DNA from: Rhodopseudomonas sp. P2A-2r
GTDB lineage: Bacteria; Pseudomonadota; Alphaproteobacteria; Rhizobiales; Xanthobacteraceae
Length of the DNA stretch: 64,000 nt
Direction of reading: 5' to 3'
NCBI RefSeq assembly: GCF_026015985.1
Contig: NZ_CP110389.1
Coordinates: forward strand, 6,480,001-6,544,000
The notes beneath the pieces were generated by a model. The model worked only from the letters and a program-made list of their open reading frames with translations. It was not told where the DNA came from and did not search any database. This document shows positions 1 to 8,463 of the stretch, in pieces (the stretch's first letter is position 1; each line of letters begins with the position of its first letter). The translations under genes and the position numbers were made by a program.

Positions 1-723
1 AAGCCGATCATCCTGGCAGGCTGCCTGATCGCGGCGCTGACGTTCTTCCCGATCTTCCGGATGATCACGTCGAACGCCAATCCGACCCTGGAAAAGGCCA
101 TCGAGACCGTGAAGGTCGAAGTTGTGTCCGATCCCGCGCTGTGCGGCGATCTGTTCAACCCGGTCGGCACCCGCGTGTTCAGCACGCCCTGCGATCTGGC
201 GCGCGCCTACCTGGCCCAGTCGTCGGTGAAGTACTCGACCTCCTACGGCGCCGCCGGCTCCGGCGTGAAGGTGGTCGTGAACGGCAAGGATGTGCCCTAC
301 ACCGCCGCAGCGTCCAACCCGAGCGTGCTCGCAGCCGTGCAGGCCGCGGGCTACCCGAAGGCCGGCGATGCGCAGATCGTGAAGATGGCGCATCCGTTCG
401 ATATCTTCCGTCCGCAGGTCGCGGCGGTGATCGGACTGCTGTTCGTGCTGGTGATGTTCGTGACCATGGTCTATGGCCCGATCGCGGCGATGCTGGTCGA
501 ACTGTTCCCGACCCGGATCCGCTACACCTCGATGTCGCTGCCCTACCACATCGGCAACGGCTGGTTCGGCGGCCTGCTGCCGGCGACGGCCTTCGCCATC
601 GTGGCCTCGACCGGCGATATCTATGCCGGCCTGTGGTATCCGGTGATCTTCGCCGCGATCACCGTGGTCATCGGCATCTTCTTCCTGCCGGAGACCAAGG
701 ACGTCGACATCAATACCAACTGA
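1..723 (+). CDS. MFS transporter, metabolite:H+ symporter type (3' part)
   Basis: The frame is open from the first base, so the 5' part lies outside the window; about 240 C-terminal residues are present. They show a membrane segment at the left edge, a soluble loop of about 115 residues with two cysteines, then a group of hydrophobic segments. The motif ELFPTRIRYTS after a helix and the final LPETKD are typical of the MHS branch of the major facilitator superfamily (proline/betaine, shikimate or organic-acid:proton symporters in the inner membrane). The long loop just before the last helices is larger than in most members. The substrate cannot be told from this fragment. Two hairpins follow the stop codon. 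Confidence 0.85.
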   Translation, partial: KPIILAGCLIAALTFFPIFRMITSNANPTLEKAIETVKVEVVSDPALCGDLFNPVGTRVFSTPCDLARAYLAQSSVKYSTSYGAAGSGVKVVVNGKDVPYTAAASNPSVLAAVQAAGYPKAGDAQIVKMAHPFDIFRPQVAAVIGLLFVLVMFVTMVYGPIAAMLVELFPTRIRYTSMSLPYHIGNGWFGGLLPATAFAIVASTGDIYAGLWYPVIFAAITVVIGIFFLPETKDVDINTN

Positions 724-753
724 GTTTGTCCGGCGGCACGCAGCCGGACAAAC
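724..753 (+). other. Perfect 10-bp stem hairpin directly after the transporter stop
   Basis: Bases 724-733 (gtttgtccgg) pair perfectly with 744-753 around a 10-base loop. The stem starts one base after the stop codon and has no T-run, so it is probably not a terminator itself. It may stabilise the 3' end of the message or act with the terminator just downstream. Confidence 0.6.
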
Positions 754-769
754 TTCGGATGAAACGAAC

Positions 770-806
770 CCGGCCGCGGAGCAATCCGCGGCCGGTTTTT
801 TGTTTT
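770..806 (+). terminator. Rho-independent terminator of the MFS transporter gene
   Basis: A 10-bp GC-rich stem (770-779 with 786-795), a six-base loop and then six T followed by gtttt. It ends the rightward transcription unit that enters the window at base 1. Confidence 0.85.
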
Positions 807-824
807 GCGAAGTGCGCATGGTCT

Positions 825-1008
825 CCCTCCCCCAAGCGAAGCGCAGTGGGGAGGGTCGACCGAACGAGACGATGCGCAGCATCGTTGAAGTGGAGGTCGG
901 GGTGGGGCGCACCACGCGCAGTCCTCGGTGTTGCACCACCCCCACCCGACCGCGCTGCGCGCGGCCACCCTCCCCACCGCGAATACGCGGGTGGGAGGGA
1001 TAAGAACA
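825..1008. repeat. Palindromic intergenic repeat (ccctcccc family)
   Basis: Two inverted halves. The left half has ctccctccccc ... ggggagggtcg ... gtcggggtggggc, and the right half carries the complementary order (cacccccacccgac ... ccaccctcccc ... gtgggaggga). It lies between the convergent transporter and yjbQ genes. It resembles the dispersed GC-rich palindromes of Bradyrhizobium/Rhodopseudomonas chromosomes, and related units occur elsewhere in this window. Confidence 0.6.
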
Positions 1009-1014
1009 ACGCTG

Positions 1015-1485
1015 CTATCCCGCCGCCCCGACAAATTGCAGCACCGCCTCGCGGCGATGCGGGCGGCGGCGGTGTTCGATCAGATAGATCGCCTGCCAGG
1101 TGCCCAGCGCCATCCGCCCGGACAACACGGGCACCTGCAGCGAGGTGGCGGTGAGCATGGTGCGGACATGGGCCGGCATGTCGTCGGGGCCTTCGGTGTC
1201 GTGGGTCCAGCCAAAATCCTGCGGCGCCAGGCGATCGAGGATGGTCATCAGGTCGACCAGCACCGAGGGATCGGCGTTTTCCTGGATCGTCAGCGACGCC
1301 GAGGTGTGGCAGATGAAAAGCGTCAGTGCGCCATCGCGCGCGCCGATCTCGGCGAGAAATTTGGCGACGTCAGACGTGAGATCGATGAAGCCCGCGCCCG
1401 GCGTCTGCACCGTGAGCGTGGACGAGGCTACGGTGTCCGCGCGGACGATGGACGGCGCCGAACGGGAAATCGAGCGTGAGGTCAT
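1015..1485 (-). CDS. YjbQ/UPF0047 family protein
   Basis: This 156-residue protein matches the YjbQ (UPF0047) family, compact beta-rich trimers whose E. coli member has weak thiamine-phosphate synthase activity. Visible signatures are the central LTLFICHTSASLTIQENADPSV segment, with a conserved HTS and the Glu/Asn/Asp that follow, and the C-terminal GTWQAIYLIEHR. The length is slightly above the usual 135-140 because of an N-terminal extension of about 15 residues. It starts six bases after the end of the next leftward gene (1492-2016), so the two are probably cotranscribed. The physiological reaction is not established. Confidence 0.9.
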   Translation of the reverse strand: MTSRSISRSAPSIVRADTVASSTLTVQTPGAGFIDLTSDVAKFLAEIGARDGALTLFICHTSASLTIQENADPSVLVDLMTILDRLAPQDFGWTHDTEGPDDMPAHVRTMLTATSLQVPVLSGRMALGTWQAIYLIEHRRRPHRREAVLQFVGAAG

Positions 1486-1491
1486 GCGCGC

Positions 1492-2016
1492 TCAGATCTT
1501 GCCGCTGACGTCGCGCTGGACCCGGCTGGCGATATCGATGAGGCGCCGCCAGGCGTTCTCGACGAAGGCCATCATGCGGTCCATGTCGCGATCGCTGGGC
1601 AGCGGAATCTCGAGCTTGCGTGTGCCATCGGCGACTTTCGGATCGGGCTTCTTCAGCGAGTCCTGTTTCGGCAGCGGCTCGTCGATCTTGCCGGGCGCGA
1701 CGGGCTCGCGTGCCGCCAGTTGTGCCTTCAGCGATTCGTTGTCCTTCTGCAGCCGGCCGATCTCGGCATCGAGCGCTGCGCGCTCGTCGGGCATCGCGTA
1801 GCAGGCCCAGCCAGTGCCCTTGTCGGTGCAGGTCGAGACCATGCCGGTGCGGGTGTCGAGCCGCACCACGCCATCGGCGATGGGCGACAGGGTGTAGCGG
1901 CCGTTCTCGATGTCCGGCAGCGCCTGCGCCTGGGCGCTGCCGCCGAGACAGGCCAATGCCGCGGCCAACGCCGCGGGCTGCAGGACACGCAGACCGGAAG
2001 ATGTCGCAAGGGTCAT
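1492..2016 (-). CDS. Secreted coiled-coil protein of unknown function
   Basis: A 174-residue protein with a clear Sec signal peptide: a hydrophobic stretch rich in Ala and Leu from about residue 12, ending at an AQA cleavage site near residue 32. The mature part opens with a short Cys-containing domain (CTDKGTGWACYAMPDE). Next come a charged heptad-like coil around residues 95-120, a Pro/Lys-rich linker and a C-terminal amphipathic helix. I do not recognise a family with a known role; similar proteins are annotated as conserved hypothetical in Rhodopseudomonas-like genomes. It precedes yjbQ by six bases in the same direction. Confidence 0.8.
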   Translation of the reverse strand: MTLATSSGLRVLQPAALAAALACLGGSAQAQALPDIENGRYTLSPIADGVVRLDTRTGMVSTCTDKGTGWACYAMPDERAALDAEIGRLQKDNESLKAQLAAREPVAPGKIDEPLPKQDSLKKPDPKVADGTRKLEIPLPSDRDMDRMMAFVENAWRRLIDIASRVQRDVSGKI

Positions 2017-2049
2017 GGCAAGGCTCCCTGAGGAATCGCCCGCCCTATT

Positions 2050-2673
2050 CTACGCCTCGGAGCGAAAGGGCGCGCGGCCGGATTTCAACGCATCGGCCAG
2101 CAATTCGATCCGGTCCTGGCCCCAGAACACTTCGCCATCCAGCACATAGGCCGGCGAGCCGAACACATCCGCGGCCTGCGCGTCTTGCTGGTTCTGCGCG
2201 TAGATGGCGCCAATGGCGTCAGAGCCGGCGCGCTCCACCAGTTGCTTGCCCGGCAGGCCGGACTCGTCGGCGAGGCGGACCAGCGTGGCGGCATCGGCGA
2301 GGTCAAGCTGGTCTTCCCACACCGCCGGATAGGCGCGGCAAAGAAACGCATCGGGATCGAAGCCGGCCTCGAGCGCCGCAATCACCACGCCGTCGGCCAA
2401 CCGTCCATTGAACGGCCATGCCTTCGGCTGCAGGTGAAAATCGAGCCCGCGCTTGGCGCGCCAGCGCTGCAATTCCAGCATCCGGTAGCGCTGGCGCACC
2501 GGGTGGCGCTTGCCGAGCGGCAGTCCGCCAGTCTCGGCGAACAGTTCGCCAAGAAACACAGGCTTGTGATTCACCTTGAGATCGTAAGTGGTTACCAGCT
2601 CCCGGAACGGCTTGTGGCCGATATAGGCCCAAGGCGACGGCAGCGAAAAATAGTAGTCGATCTCACGGGACAT
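2050..2673 (-). CDS. 2-hydroxychromene-2-carboxylate isomerase family protein (DsbA fold)
   Basis: The start at 2673 is preferred over an open extension upstream, because a ggag ribosome site sits five bases before it and the family motif begins at once (MSREIDYYFSLPSPWAYIG). The 207-residue protein has the thioredoxin-like fold of the HCCA isomerase/GST-kappa family. The Ser in SLPSPWAY corresponds to the glutathione-activating serine, and the C-terminal VFGSPAYVLDGEVFWGQDR is a strong family match. Members isomerise a naphthalene intermediate or act as glutathione transferases; no aromatic pathway surrounds it here, so the substrate is unknown. It is the gene divergent from the ATP synthase operon. 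Confidence 0.88.
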   Translation of the reverse strand: MSREIDYYFSLPSPWAYIGHKPFRELVTTYDLKVNHKPVFLGELFAETGGLPLGKRHPVRQRYRMLELQRWRAKRGLDFHLQPKAWPFNGRLADGVVIAALEAGFDPDAFLCRAYPAVWEDQLDLADAATLVRLADESGLPGKQLVERAGSDAIGAIYAQNQQDAQAADVFGSPAYVLDGEVFWGQDRIELLADALKSGRAPFRSEA

Positions 2674-2850
2674 GCGGTCTCCAGGCGGGGATAATTTGGC
2701 GAAGCGCCGGCATCGGACCAGAGCGTGCCGGATGGCGCAAGACAGATCACTGTAAAACTCACTGTGCAGTGCGGCGATCGCACGCAGCCGGCTGCGATTT
2801 TTCGCAATAAAATCAAGCAAATCAACGTGCTAAGCGATGATCAGGCAATC

Positions 2851-2879
2851 TTGACTTGGCAGGACGTGCTAAGTATGGT
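2851..2879 (+). promoter_or_regulatory. Sigma-70 type promoter of the F0 ATP synthase operon
   Basis: TTGACT at 2851-2856 and TATGGT at 2874-2879 are separated by exactly 17 bases. Transcription would start near 2886, leaving a leader of about 60 bases before atpI. This is the best promoter match in the gap between the divergent isomerase and atpI. Confidence 0.6.
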
Positions 2880-2948
2880 CCGCCCGGCTTTGAAGGGTAA
2901 CGGGGCGTTATTTCCAGCAATTGCAGCGTTTTTTCGGGTGTCGAGAGC

Positions 2949-3323
2949 ATGACCGACGACACACGGGACAATGATGGCGGGAGCGGAAGTGGCGGGAAAC
3001 CGCCTCCTGACGAGGCTGCGCTTTCCGCAAGGCTCGGAAGTCTGCATCGGCGATTGTCCCAAATTCAGGATGACCGCAAAGTTCAGACTGACCAATCCGA
3101 AACTGGAAGCGGAAACGCACAGTCCAGGGCTTCGGCCATGGCGGTGGGTCTCCGGCTCTCTTCGGAACTGGTCGCGGGCGTTGTCGTCGGCACGATTCTG
3201 GGCTGGGGCCTGGATCATCTGCTGCCGACATCGCCCTGGGGGCTGATCGTGTTCATGCTGCTCGGCTTTGTCGCCGGCGTGATCAACGTGATGCGCTCGG
3301 CCGGCGTCGGGCGGACGCCATAG
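2949..3323 (+). CDS. atpI: ATP synthase protein I (AtpI)
   Basis: A 124-residue membrane protein at the head of the F0 operon. The first 70 residues are polar and poorly conserved. Two transmembrane helices follow (roughly 75-95 and 98-118) with the conserved ELVAGVVVGTILGWGLD and GFVAGVINV stretches of the AtpI family. AtpI helps assemble the c-ring and is dispensable for activity. The gap to atpB is 66 bases, consistent with one transcript from the promoter at 2851. Confidence 0.92.
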   Translation: MTDDTRDNDGGSGSGGKPPPDEAALSARLGSLHRRLSQIQDDRKVQTDQSETGSGNAQSRASAMAVGLRLSSELVAGVVVGTILGWGLDHLLPTSPWGLIVFMLLGFVAGVINVMRSAGVGRTP

Positions 3324-3389
3324 ATTTCGCGCGCACCTGCGCAGCGTTTAATTGCCGGGCGATCCGGCAGAGATGAAAGACCGACGTGG

Positions 3390-4139
3390 ATGGCCGATCC
3401 GATCCATCAATTTGAGATCCACAAGATCTTCAGCCTGGGCCATATCGGCAACCAGGAAATCGCTTTCACTAATTCCTCGGCCTACATGTTCGGCGCCGTG
3501 GCGCTGGTGTCGGTGCTGATGATCGGCGGCAGCGCCGGACGCGCGCTGATCCCGAGCCGCTTCCAGTCGGTCGCCGAGCTGTCCTACGAATTCGTCTCCG
3601 GCACGGTGCGATCGAGCATCGGCGAAGAGGGAATGAAGTTCTTCCCGTTCGTGTTCTCGCTGTTCATGTTCATCCTGACCGCGAACCTGATCGGCATCGT
3701 CCCCTACACCTTCACTGTCACCAGCCATCTCATCGTCGCCGTGGCGCTGGCGCTGATGGTATTCCTGACGGTGCTGCTCTACGGCCTCTACAAGAACGGC
3801 CTCGGCTTCTTCAAGCTGTTCGTGCCGCACGGCATTCCGATCTACATCCTGCCGCTGGTGACCGTGATCGAGGTGATCTCGTTCCTGTCCCGTCCGGTGT
3901 CGCATTCGGTCCGTCTGTTCGCCAACATGCTGGCCGGCCACATTACGCTGAAGGTGTTTGCAGGCTTTGTGACGTCGCTGAGCGCACTTGGTGCCATCGG
4001 CGTATTCGGCGCAGTCCTGCCGCTGGCGATGACCACGGCGCTGACCGCGCTGGAACTGCTGGTCGCCTTCCTGCAGGCCTACGTGTTCACCATCCTGACC
4101 TGCATCTACCTCAACGACGCCCTTCATCCGGGACACTAA
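3390..4139 (+). CDS. atpB: ATP synthase F0 subunit a
   Basis: This 249-residue integral membrane subunit forms the proton half-channels facing the c-ring. Five to six hydrophobic helices are visible. The essential arginine lies in [14 protein letters not shown], and the C-terminal [21 protein letters not shown] is typical. Length and motifs are normal for alphaproteobacteria, and it is followed by atpE after 60 bases. Confidence 0.98.
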   Translation: MADPIHQFEIHKIFSLGHIGNQEIAFTNSSAYMFGAVALVSVLMIGGSAGRALIPSRFQSVAELSYEFVSGTVRSSIGEEGMKFFPFVFSLFMFILTANLIGIVPYTFTVTSHLIVAVALALMVFLTVLLYGLYKNGLGFFKLFVPHGIPIYILPLVTVIEVISFLSRPVSHSVRLFANMLAGHITLKVFAGFVTSLSALGAIGVFGAVLPLAMTTALTALELLVAFLQAYVFTILTCIYLNDALHPGH

Positions 4140-4199
4140 GCGACCCGGCCGAAATCACCCCTCACCTCTCTCATAACCTATCCCAGAAGGAGTTTTACC

Positions 4200-4427
4200 A
4201 TGGATCCCATCGCAGCTAAGTACATCGGCGCAGGCATTGCTTGTCTCGGCATGGGCGGCGCCGGCATCGGCGTCGGCATGATCTTCAGCCAGTTCCTCGC
4301 CGGCGCGCTGCGCAACCCCTCGGCTTCGCAGGGCCAGTTCGCGAACCTGATCTTCGGCTTCGCCGTGACTGAAGCGCTCGGCATCTTCTCGCTGCTGATC
4401 GCGCTCCTGCTGCTGTTCGCCGTCTAA
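4200..4427 (+). CDS. atpE: ATP synthase F0 subunit c
   Basis: A 75-residue hairpin of two membrane helices that forms the rotating c-ring. The first helix is Gly-rich ([20 protein letters not shown]). The polar loop has the RNPSA motif, and the proton-carrying acidic residue is the Glu in [11 protein letters not shown] strong aaggag site lies eight to ten bases before the start, as expected for the most highly translated subunit. Confidence 0.98.
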   Translation: MDPIAAKYIGAGIACLGMGGAGIGVGMIFSQFLAGALRNPSASQGQFANLIFGFAVTEALGIFSLLIALLLLFAV

Positions 4428-4490
4428 GCCAGAAACTGATCCGGTTTGCGCCCCCATCGCGGGGCGTTTCCGATCGATAAGGAGACTGCT

Positions 4491-5048
4491 GTGGCTGAAG
4501 GTCAGGGCAAATCCAAGGGTGCGGCAGCGCACACCGAGGCTGACGGTGGGCACAAGGCTTCGTTCCCGCCGTTCGAGAGCAACACCTTCGCTTCACAGCT
4601 GGTGTCGTTCGCGATCGCGTTCGGCCTGCTCTATCTGATCGTATCGCGCCTGGCGCTGCCGCGTGTCGGCGGCGTCCTTGCGGATCGGCAGAAGGTCATC
4701 GACACCGACCTGAACGAAGCCGCGAAGCTGAAGGCCGATTCCGATCTGGCACTGAAGGCTTACGAGACCGAACTCGCCACTGCCCGCGCCAAGGCACAGG
4801 CGATGGCGGCCGAGGTGCGTGAGAAACTCAATGCCGAGCAGGAACAGGCCAAGGCCAGGCTGGAAGAGAGCCTCGCTGCGAAGCTCGCTTCGGCGGAAAA
4901 GACCATCGCCACCATGCGCGAGCAGGCGATGGGCAATGTCCGCGGCATCGCCGCAGACACCGCTTCGGCCATCGTCGAACGCCTCACCGGCACCAGCCCG
5001 AACGCCGGCGTCGTCAACGCCGCGCTCGATGCTTCGTTGAAGGGATAA
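4491..5048 (+). CDS. ATP synthase F0 subunit b' (peripheral stalk)
   Basis: The GTG at 4491 is chosen because aaggag lies six bases upstream; an ATG-initiated extension would have no ribosome site. The 185-residue product has a polar N-terminus of about 40 residues, one membrane helix (near 42-60, [20 protein letters not shown]) and a long Ala/Lys/Glu coiled coil. This matches the b' subunit that pairs with b in photosynthetic and related alphaproteobacteria. It sits directly before the b gene with a three-base gap. Sometimes named atpG or atpX. Confidence 0.93.
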   Translation: MAEGQGKSKGAAAHTEADGGHKASFPPFESNTFASQLVSFAIAFGLLYLIVSRLALPRVGGVLADRQKVIDTDLNEAAKLKADSDLALKAYETELATARAKAQAMAAEVREKLNAEQEQAKARLEESLAAKLASAEKTIATMREQAMGNVRGIAADTASAIVERLTGTSPNAGVVNAALDASLKG

Positions 5049-5051
5049 GCG

Positions 5052-5540
5052 ATGTTCGGTTTACAAGCGGAATTCTGGGTTGCCGTCGCCTTCGTCATCC
5101 TGATGGCGGTGTTCGGCTATTTCGGCATTCACCGCACCCTGCTGAAAGCACTCGACAACCGCAGCAGCCGGATCAAGGCTGAGCTCGACGATGCCCGCAA
5201 GCTGCGCGACGAAGCCGCCGCATTGCTCGCGGACTACAAGAAGCGCCACGCCGCGGCCGAACGCGAGGCCGCCGACATCATCACCTCCGCCAAGGAAGAG
5301 GCCGAGCGCATCGCCGCCGAAGCCAAGACCAAGATGGAAGATTTCGTCGCCCGCCGCACCAAGTCGGCGGAAGGCAAGATCGCGCTGGCCGAAGCTCAGG
5401 CTTTGGCCGACGTCCGCGCTGCCGCAGCCGATGCCGCCGCCACCGCGGCGACCACGATCCTCTCGCAGTCGGTCAAGGGTTCGGTTGCCGACGATCTGCT
5501 CGCCAAGGGCATCACTGAGGTCCGCGCCAAGCTGAACTGA
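5052..5540 (+). CDS. atpF: ATP synthase F0 subunit b
   Basis: A 162-residue stator subunit: one N-terminal membrane helix (residues 5-25), then an alanine- and charge-rich coiled coil (for example [21 protein letters not shown]) that reaches to F1-delta. It is the last gene of the operon and is followed by a rho-independent terminator. The separation of F0 from F1 genes is normal for this bacterial class. Confidence 0.95.
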   Translation: MFGLQAEFWVAVAFVILMAVFGYFGIHRTLLKALDNRSSRIKAELDDARKLRDEAAALLADYKKRHAAAEREAADIITSAKEEAERIAAEAKTKMEDFVARRTKSAEGKIALAEAQALADVRAAAADAAATAATTILSQSVKGSVADDLLAKGITEVRAKLN

Positions 5541-5556
5541 GGTTTCGACGTTCAAC

Positions 5557-5590
5557 AAAAAGCCGGCGCGAATTTCGCGCCGGCTTTTTG
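5557..5590 (+). terminator. Terminator of the F0 ATP synthase operon
   Basis: gccggcgcgaa (5562-5572) pairs with ttcgcgccggc (5574-5584), preceded by A5 and followed by T5. The symmetric A- and T-runs would allow termination in both directions, useful because the J-domain gene approaches from the right. Confidence 0.88.
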
Positions 5591-5608
5591 TGTCTGGACC
5601 TCTGATCT

Positions 5609-5838
5609 TAACCTCTCCCCGCCCTTTGCGGGGAGAGGTCGAAGTCCGAGCGCAGCGAGGGCTTCGGGTGAGGGGCGAGGCACGATGGTCACCCGATCTT
5701 CCGGGTTTTCCTGTCGCGCAGCCATTTCGTGACGGCCAAGCGTGTCGATCGCATGAGCAAGCGGCAGATCGCGTGCCTCGCCCCTCACCCGCCGCGAAGA
5801 CGCAGCGACCTCTCCCCGCAAAGGGCGGGGAGAGGTTA
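5609..5838. repeat. Large inverted repeat with perfect arms
   Basis: 5609-5641 and 5806-5838 are perfect 33-base inverted copies (taacctctccccgc ... gagaggtcg). Nested inside them, 5666-5683 and 5773-5790 are another perfect 18-base inverted pair (gggtgaggggcgaggcac). Each 33-base arm can also fold on itself. The element fills the gap between the convergent atpF and J-domain genes and ends six bases before the J-domain stop. Confidence 0.8.
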
Positions 5839-5843
5839 GGACG

Positions 5844-6500
5844 CTACGATCCGCGAACCACGGTCTTCAGATAATTATACGCCTTGATGATCTCGATCAG
5901 CCGATCCTCGGTGGAACGGTCGCCGCCATTGGCGTCGGGATGGTGCTGCTTCACCAGCGCCTTGTAGGTCGACTTCACGGTTTCCAGCGTGGCATCGGGG
6001 CCGAGGCCCATGACCTGCAGCGCCTTGCGCTCGGCATTGAAGATCTTGCGGGTTTCCGCCTTGGGGGCCTCGGTGCGGGAGCCCGGACCGGGACGCCAGC
6101 TGGCGCGGCCGTTGAGCTCGCTGAACATGGCGAACGGATCGGCGGCACCTTCCAGATCGGCCTCGGCGGTCTTGCCTTTGCCCTTGGTGCCGTTGGCGCC
6201 CATCTTCCAGGTCGGACGGTGGCCGGTCAACGCGTCCTTCTGATAGCGCGCGACGGCGTCGGCGGCCATGCCCTGGAAGAAATTGTAGCCCTGATTGTAT
6301 TCGCGGACATGGTTCAGGCAGAAGTGCCAGTATTCCTTGTCATTGCCGCGGCCCTTGGGGGCGCGATGGCCGCCCTTGTTCTTGCAATTGGGCGCCTCAC
6401 ACATCTGCGCTTCTTCGCGCGCGGCAGCCTGCTGCTTGGCGCTCAGCTTGTTAGGCTTGATGCGGATGCTGTCGAAGAACTTGGATGAGTCGATGGCCAT
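5844..6500 (-). CDS. J-domain (DnaJ-like) protein with C-terminal J domain
   Basis: A 218-residue cytoplasmic protein. The N-terminal half has a Cys/His cluster (CEAPNCKNKGGHRAP, HFCLNH) that could bind metal, plus a conserved YNQGYNFFQGM. The last 70 residues form a J domain with the diagnostic HPD in LVKQHHPDANGG. J proteins stimulate the ATPase of DnaK-type Hsp70. Domain order (J domain at the C-terminus) differs from classical DnaJ but is common in this alphaproteobacterial family. The bolA gene is divergent, 121 bases away. Confidence 0.9.
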   Translation of the reverse strand: MAIDSSKFFDSIRIKPNKLSAKQQAAAREEAQMCEAPNCKNKGGHRAPKGRGNDKEYWHFCLNHVREYNQGYNFFQGMAADAVARYQKDALTGHRPTWKMGANGTKGKGKTAEADLEGAADPFAMFSELNGRASWRPGPGSRTEAPKAETRKIFNAERKALQVMGLGPDATLETVKSTYKALVKQHHPDANGGDRSTEDRLIEIIKAYNYLKTVVRGS

Positions 6501-6621
6501 GGCTGACTATGACAACGCAACACGAAAAGCTTCAAGTCTTGACATTGCGATTACCCTACCTGTGTTGCGCCGCAGACCATCGCAATTGACGATCCCGCGG
6601 AAGCGGCGTTAATTCTCTTCC

Positions 6622-6894
6622 ATGAGCGCCAAAGATGACATCACAAAGAAGTTGCAAGAGGCTTTCGCTCCGCAAAGCCTCGACGTGATCGACGAGTCCC
6701 ACCTGCATGAAGGCCATAGCGGCCATCGGCCGGGCGGCGAGACCCATTTCAGGGTCAATATTGTATCGCGGGCCTTCGAAGGGAAGAGCCGGATCGATCG
6801 CCATCGCATGGTCAACGCTACTTTGGCGGCGGAACTGGCCGGGACAGTGCACGCCCTGGCCGTCAAGGCGCTGGCACCGGGCGAGGCTTCCTAG
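6622..6894 (+). CDS. BolA family protein
   Basis: A 90-residue BolA-like protein. The conserved GGETHFRVNIVS and the RHRMVNATLAAEL helix carrying the invariant His of the BolA fold are present. BolA proteins bind monothiol glutaredoxins through [2Fe-2S] clusters and can act as regulators. It overlaps the end of the convergent CNNM gene by four bases. Confidence 0.95.
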   Translation: MSAKDDITKKLQEAFAPQSLDVIDESHLHEGHSGHRPGGETHFRVNIVSRAFEGKSRIDRHRMVNATLAAELAGTVHALAVKALAPGEAS

Positions 6895-8240
6895 AAGGCG
6901 GTTCCCGCCCTCGGCTTCTTCTGTTCCGGCTCGGGCTCCGTCGGCACCGGGCCGATGCGCAACGCGGTGATGCGGTTGCGCTCGCGGCGCAGGACGCGAA
7001 ACCTGAAGCCATGGAAGGTAAAACTCTGGCCGCGTTCGGGGATCGAACGCGCCTCGTGGATCACCAGGCCGGCCACCGTGGTGGCCTCCTCGTCCGGCAG
7101 ATGCCAGTCCATGGCGCGGTTGAGGTCGCGGATCGGCACCGAACCGTCCACCACCACGGAGCCATCGGGCTGGGCACGGACGCCGGCCACCACCACGTCG
7201 TGTTCGTCCGAGATGTCGCCGACGATCTCCTCCAGGATATCTTCCAGCGTCACCATGCCTTCGACTTCGCCATACTCATCCACCACCAGCGCGAAGTGGG
7301 TCTTGCGGCGGCGGAACGCCTTGAGCTGATCCGACAGCGGCCGCATCTCCGGCACGAACCATGGCGGCAGCGCGATGGAAGCGACGTCGATCTTCGACGT
7401 ATCGCCGTCGGCTGCGCGGATCGCGCGCAGCAGGTCCTTGGCGTGCAGCACGCCGATGATGTTTTCCGACTTCTCCCGCCACAGCGGAATCCGGGTGTAT
7501 TCGGTGGCCAGCACATCGCGCACCAGTTCCTCCGACGGCAGGTCGGCGTTCAGCGTCACCATCGCGGTGCGATGGACCATCACGTCCGACACTGCGAGGT
7601 CGCCGAACCGGAACACGTTCTGGATATATTCGGCCTCGCCGCTTTCCATCTTGCCGTGCTCGGCGGATTCGCCCACCAGCCCCTCGATCTCGCGGCCCGT
7701 GAGAATCTCGTGCTGCGAGGTTTCCTGCACGCCGAGCAGCCGCAGCACCGTGCGCGACGCGTTGTTGAGCAGCCAGTTCAAGGGCCAGAACAGCACGTAG
7801 GAGACGTAGAGCGGATAGGCGATCCACTGCGACACCGGCTCCGGCTGGCGGATCGCCAGCGTCTTCGGCACCTGTTCGCCGATCACGATATGCAGCGACG
7901 AGAAGACCAGAAAGCCGGTCAGGAACGAGGTGAAGTGCAGTGCCGACTCCGACAGGCCCAGTGGATCGAGCAGCGGCTTCAGCAAAGCGGCGACGGTGGG
8001 CTCGCCGACCCAGCCGAGCCCGAGCGAAGCCATGGTGATGCCGAGCTGGCAGCAGGCGAGGTAGGCCTCGACGTTGCTCATCATCTGCTGCAGCAGCCGC
8101 GCGCCGAAGCGGTTCTGCTCGGCCATCGCCTTGACGCGAAAGCCACGGCTCGACACCAGCGCGAATTCGGCCGCGACATAGAAGGCATTCGCCGCCAGCA
8201 GGAAAAAGGCGATCAGCAGGTTGGAAACAGTCGAGTTCAT
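6891..8240 (-). CDS. CNNM/CorC-type hemolysin-family membrane protein with CBS pair
   Basis: The start at 8240 (MNSTVSNLLIAFFLL) places a membrane helix at the N-terminus; the open frame further upstream is the intergenic repeat. The 449-residue protein has a DUF21 (CNNM) membrane domain of about 190 residues with four helices, then two CBS domains (around 215-340, including VMVHRTAMV and LVVDEYGEVEGMVTLEDILEEIVGDI) and a C-terminal CorC/HlyC transporter-associated domain. Such proteins are linked to magnesium/cobalt efflux. Real haemolytic activity is not implied. Confidence 0.92.
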   Translation of the reverse strand: MNSTVSNLLIAFFLLAANAFYVAAEFALVSSRGFRVKAMAEQNRFGARLLQQMMSNVEAYLACCQLGITMASLGLGWVGEPTVAALLKPLLDPLGLSESALHFTSFLTGFLVFSSLHIVIGEQVPKTLAIRQPEPVSQWIAYPLYVSYVLFWPLNWLLNNASRTVLRLLGVQETSQHEILTGREIEGLVGESAEHGKMESGEAEYIQNVFRFGDLAVSDVMVHRTAMVTLNADLPSEELVRDVLATEYTRIPLWREKSENIIGVLHAKDLLRAIRAADGDTSKIDVASIALPPWFVPEMRPLSDQLKAFRRRKTHFALVVDEYGEVEGMVTLEDILEEIVGDISDEHDVVVAGVRAQPDGSVVVDGSVPIRDLNRAMDWHLPDEEATTVAGLVIHEARSIPERGQSFTFHGFRFRVLRRERNRITALRIGPVPTEPEPEQKKPRAGTAF

Positions 8241-8313
8241 GTTGGTCCCGCACTGGCCCTGCGAATGCCAGGCCTTGTCGCCGATATTTGGGGTCGGATA
8301 CAGCCTTGTACTT

Positions 8314-8447
8314 GTCCCGGACGCGGTGCGGCACACTTGTGCCGCTCCGCAGAGCCGGGACCGCCAGAAACGCCGGCGCTTTGCACGGTCCCGGCTCTGC
8401 AGTGCATGACGCCGCCAAGGGGCGGCGCATCGCACCGCGTCCGGGAC
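8314..8447. repeat. Nested inverted repeat between the CNNM gene and aroB
   Basis: gtcccggacgcggtgcg (8314-8330) is perfectly complementary to 8431-8447. Inside it gcagagccgggacc (8349-8362) pairs with 8387-8400. The unit could form a long cruciform. It lies between the 3' end of aroB and the 5' end of the CNNM gene, both on the minus strand. Confidence 0.75.
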
Positions 8448-8463
8448 ACGAGACCGAACGCGC

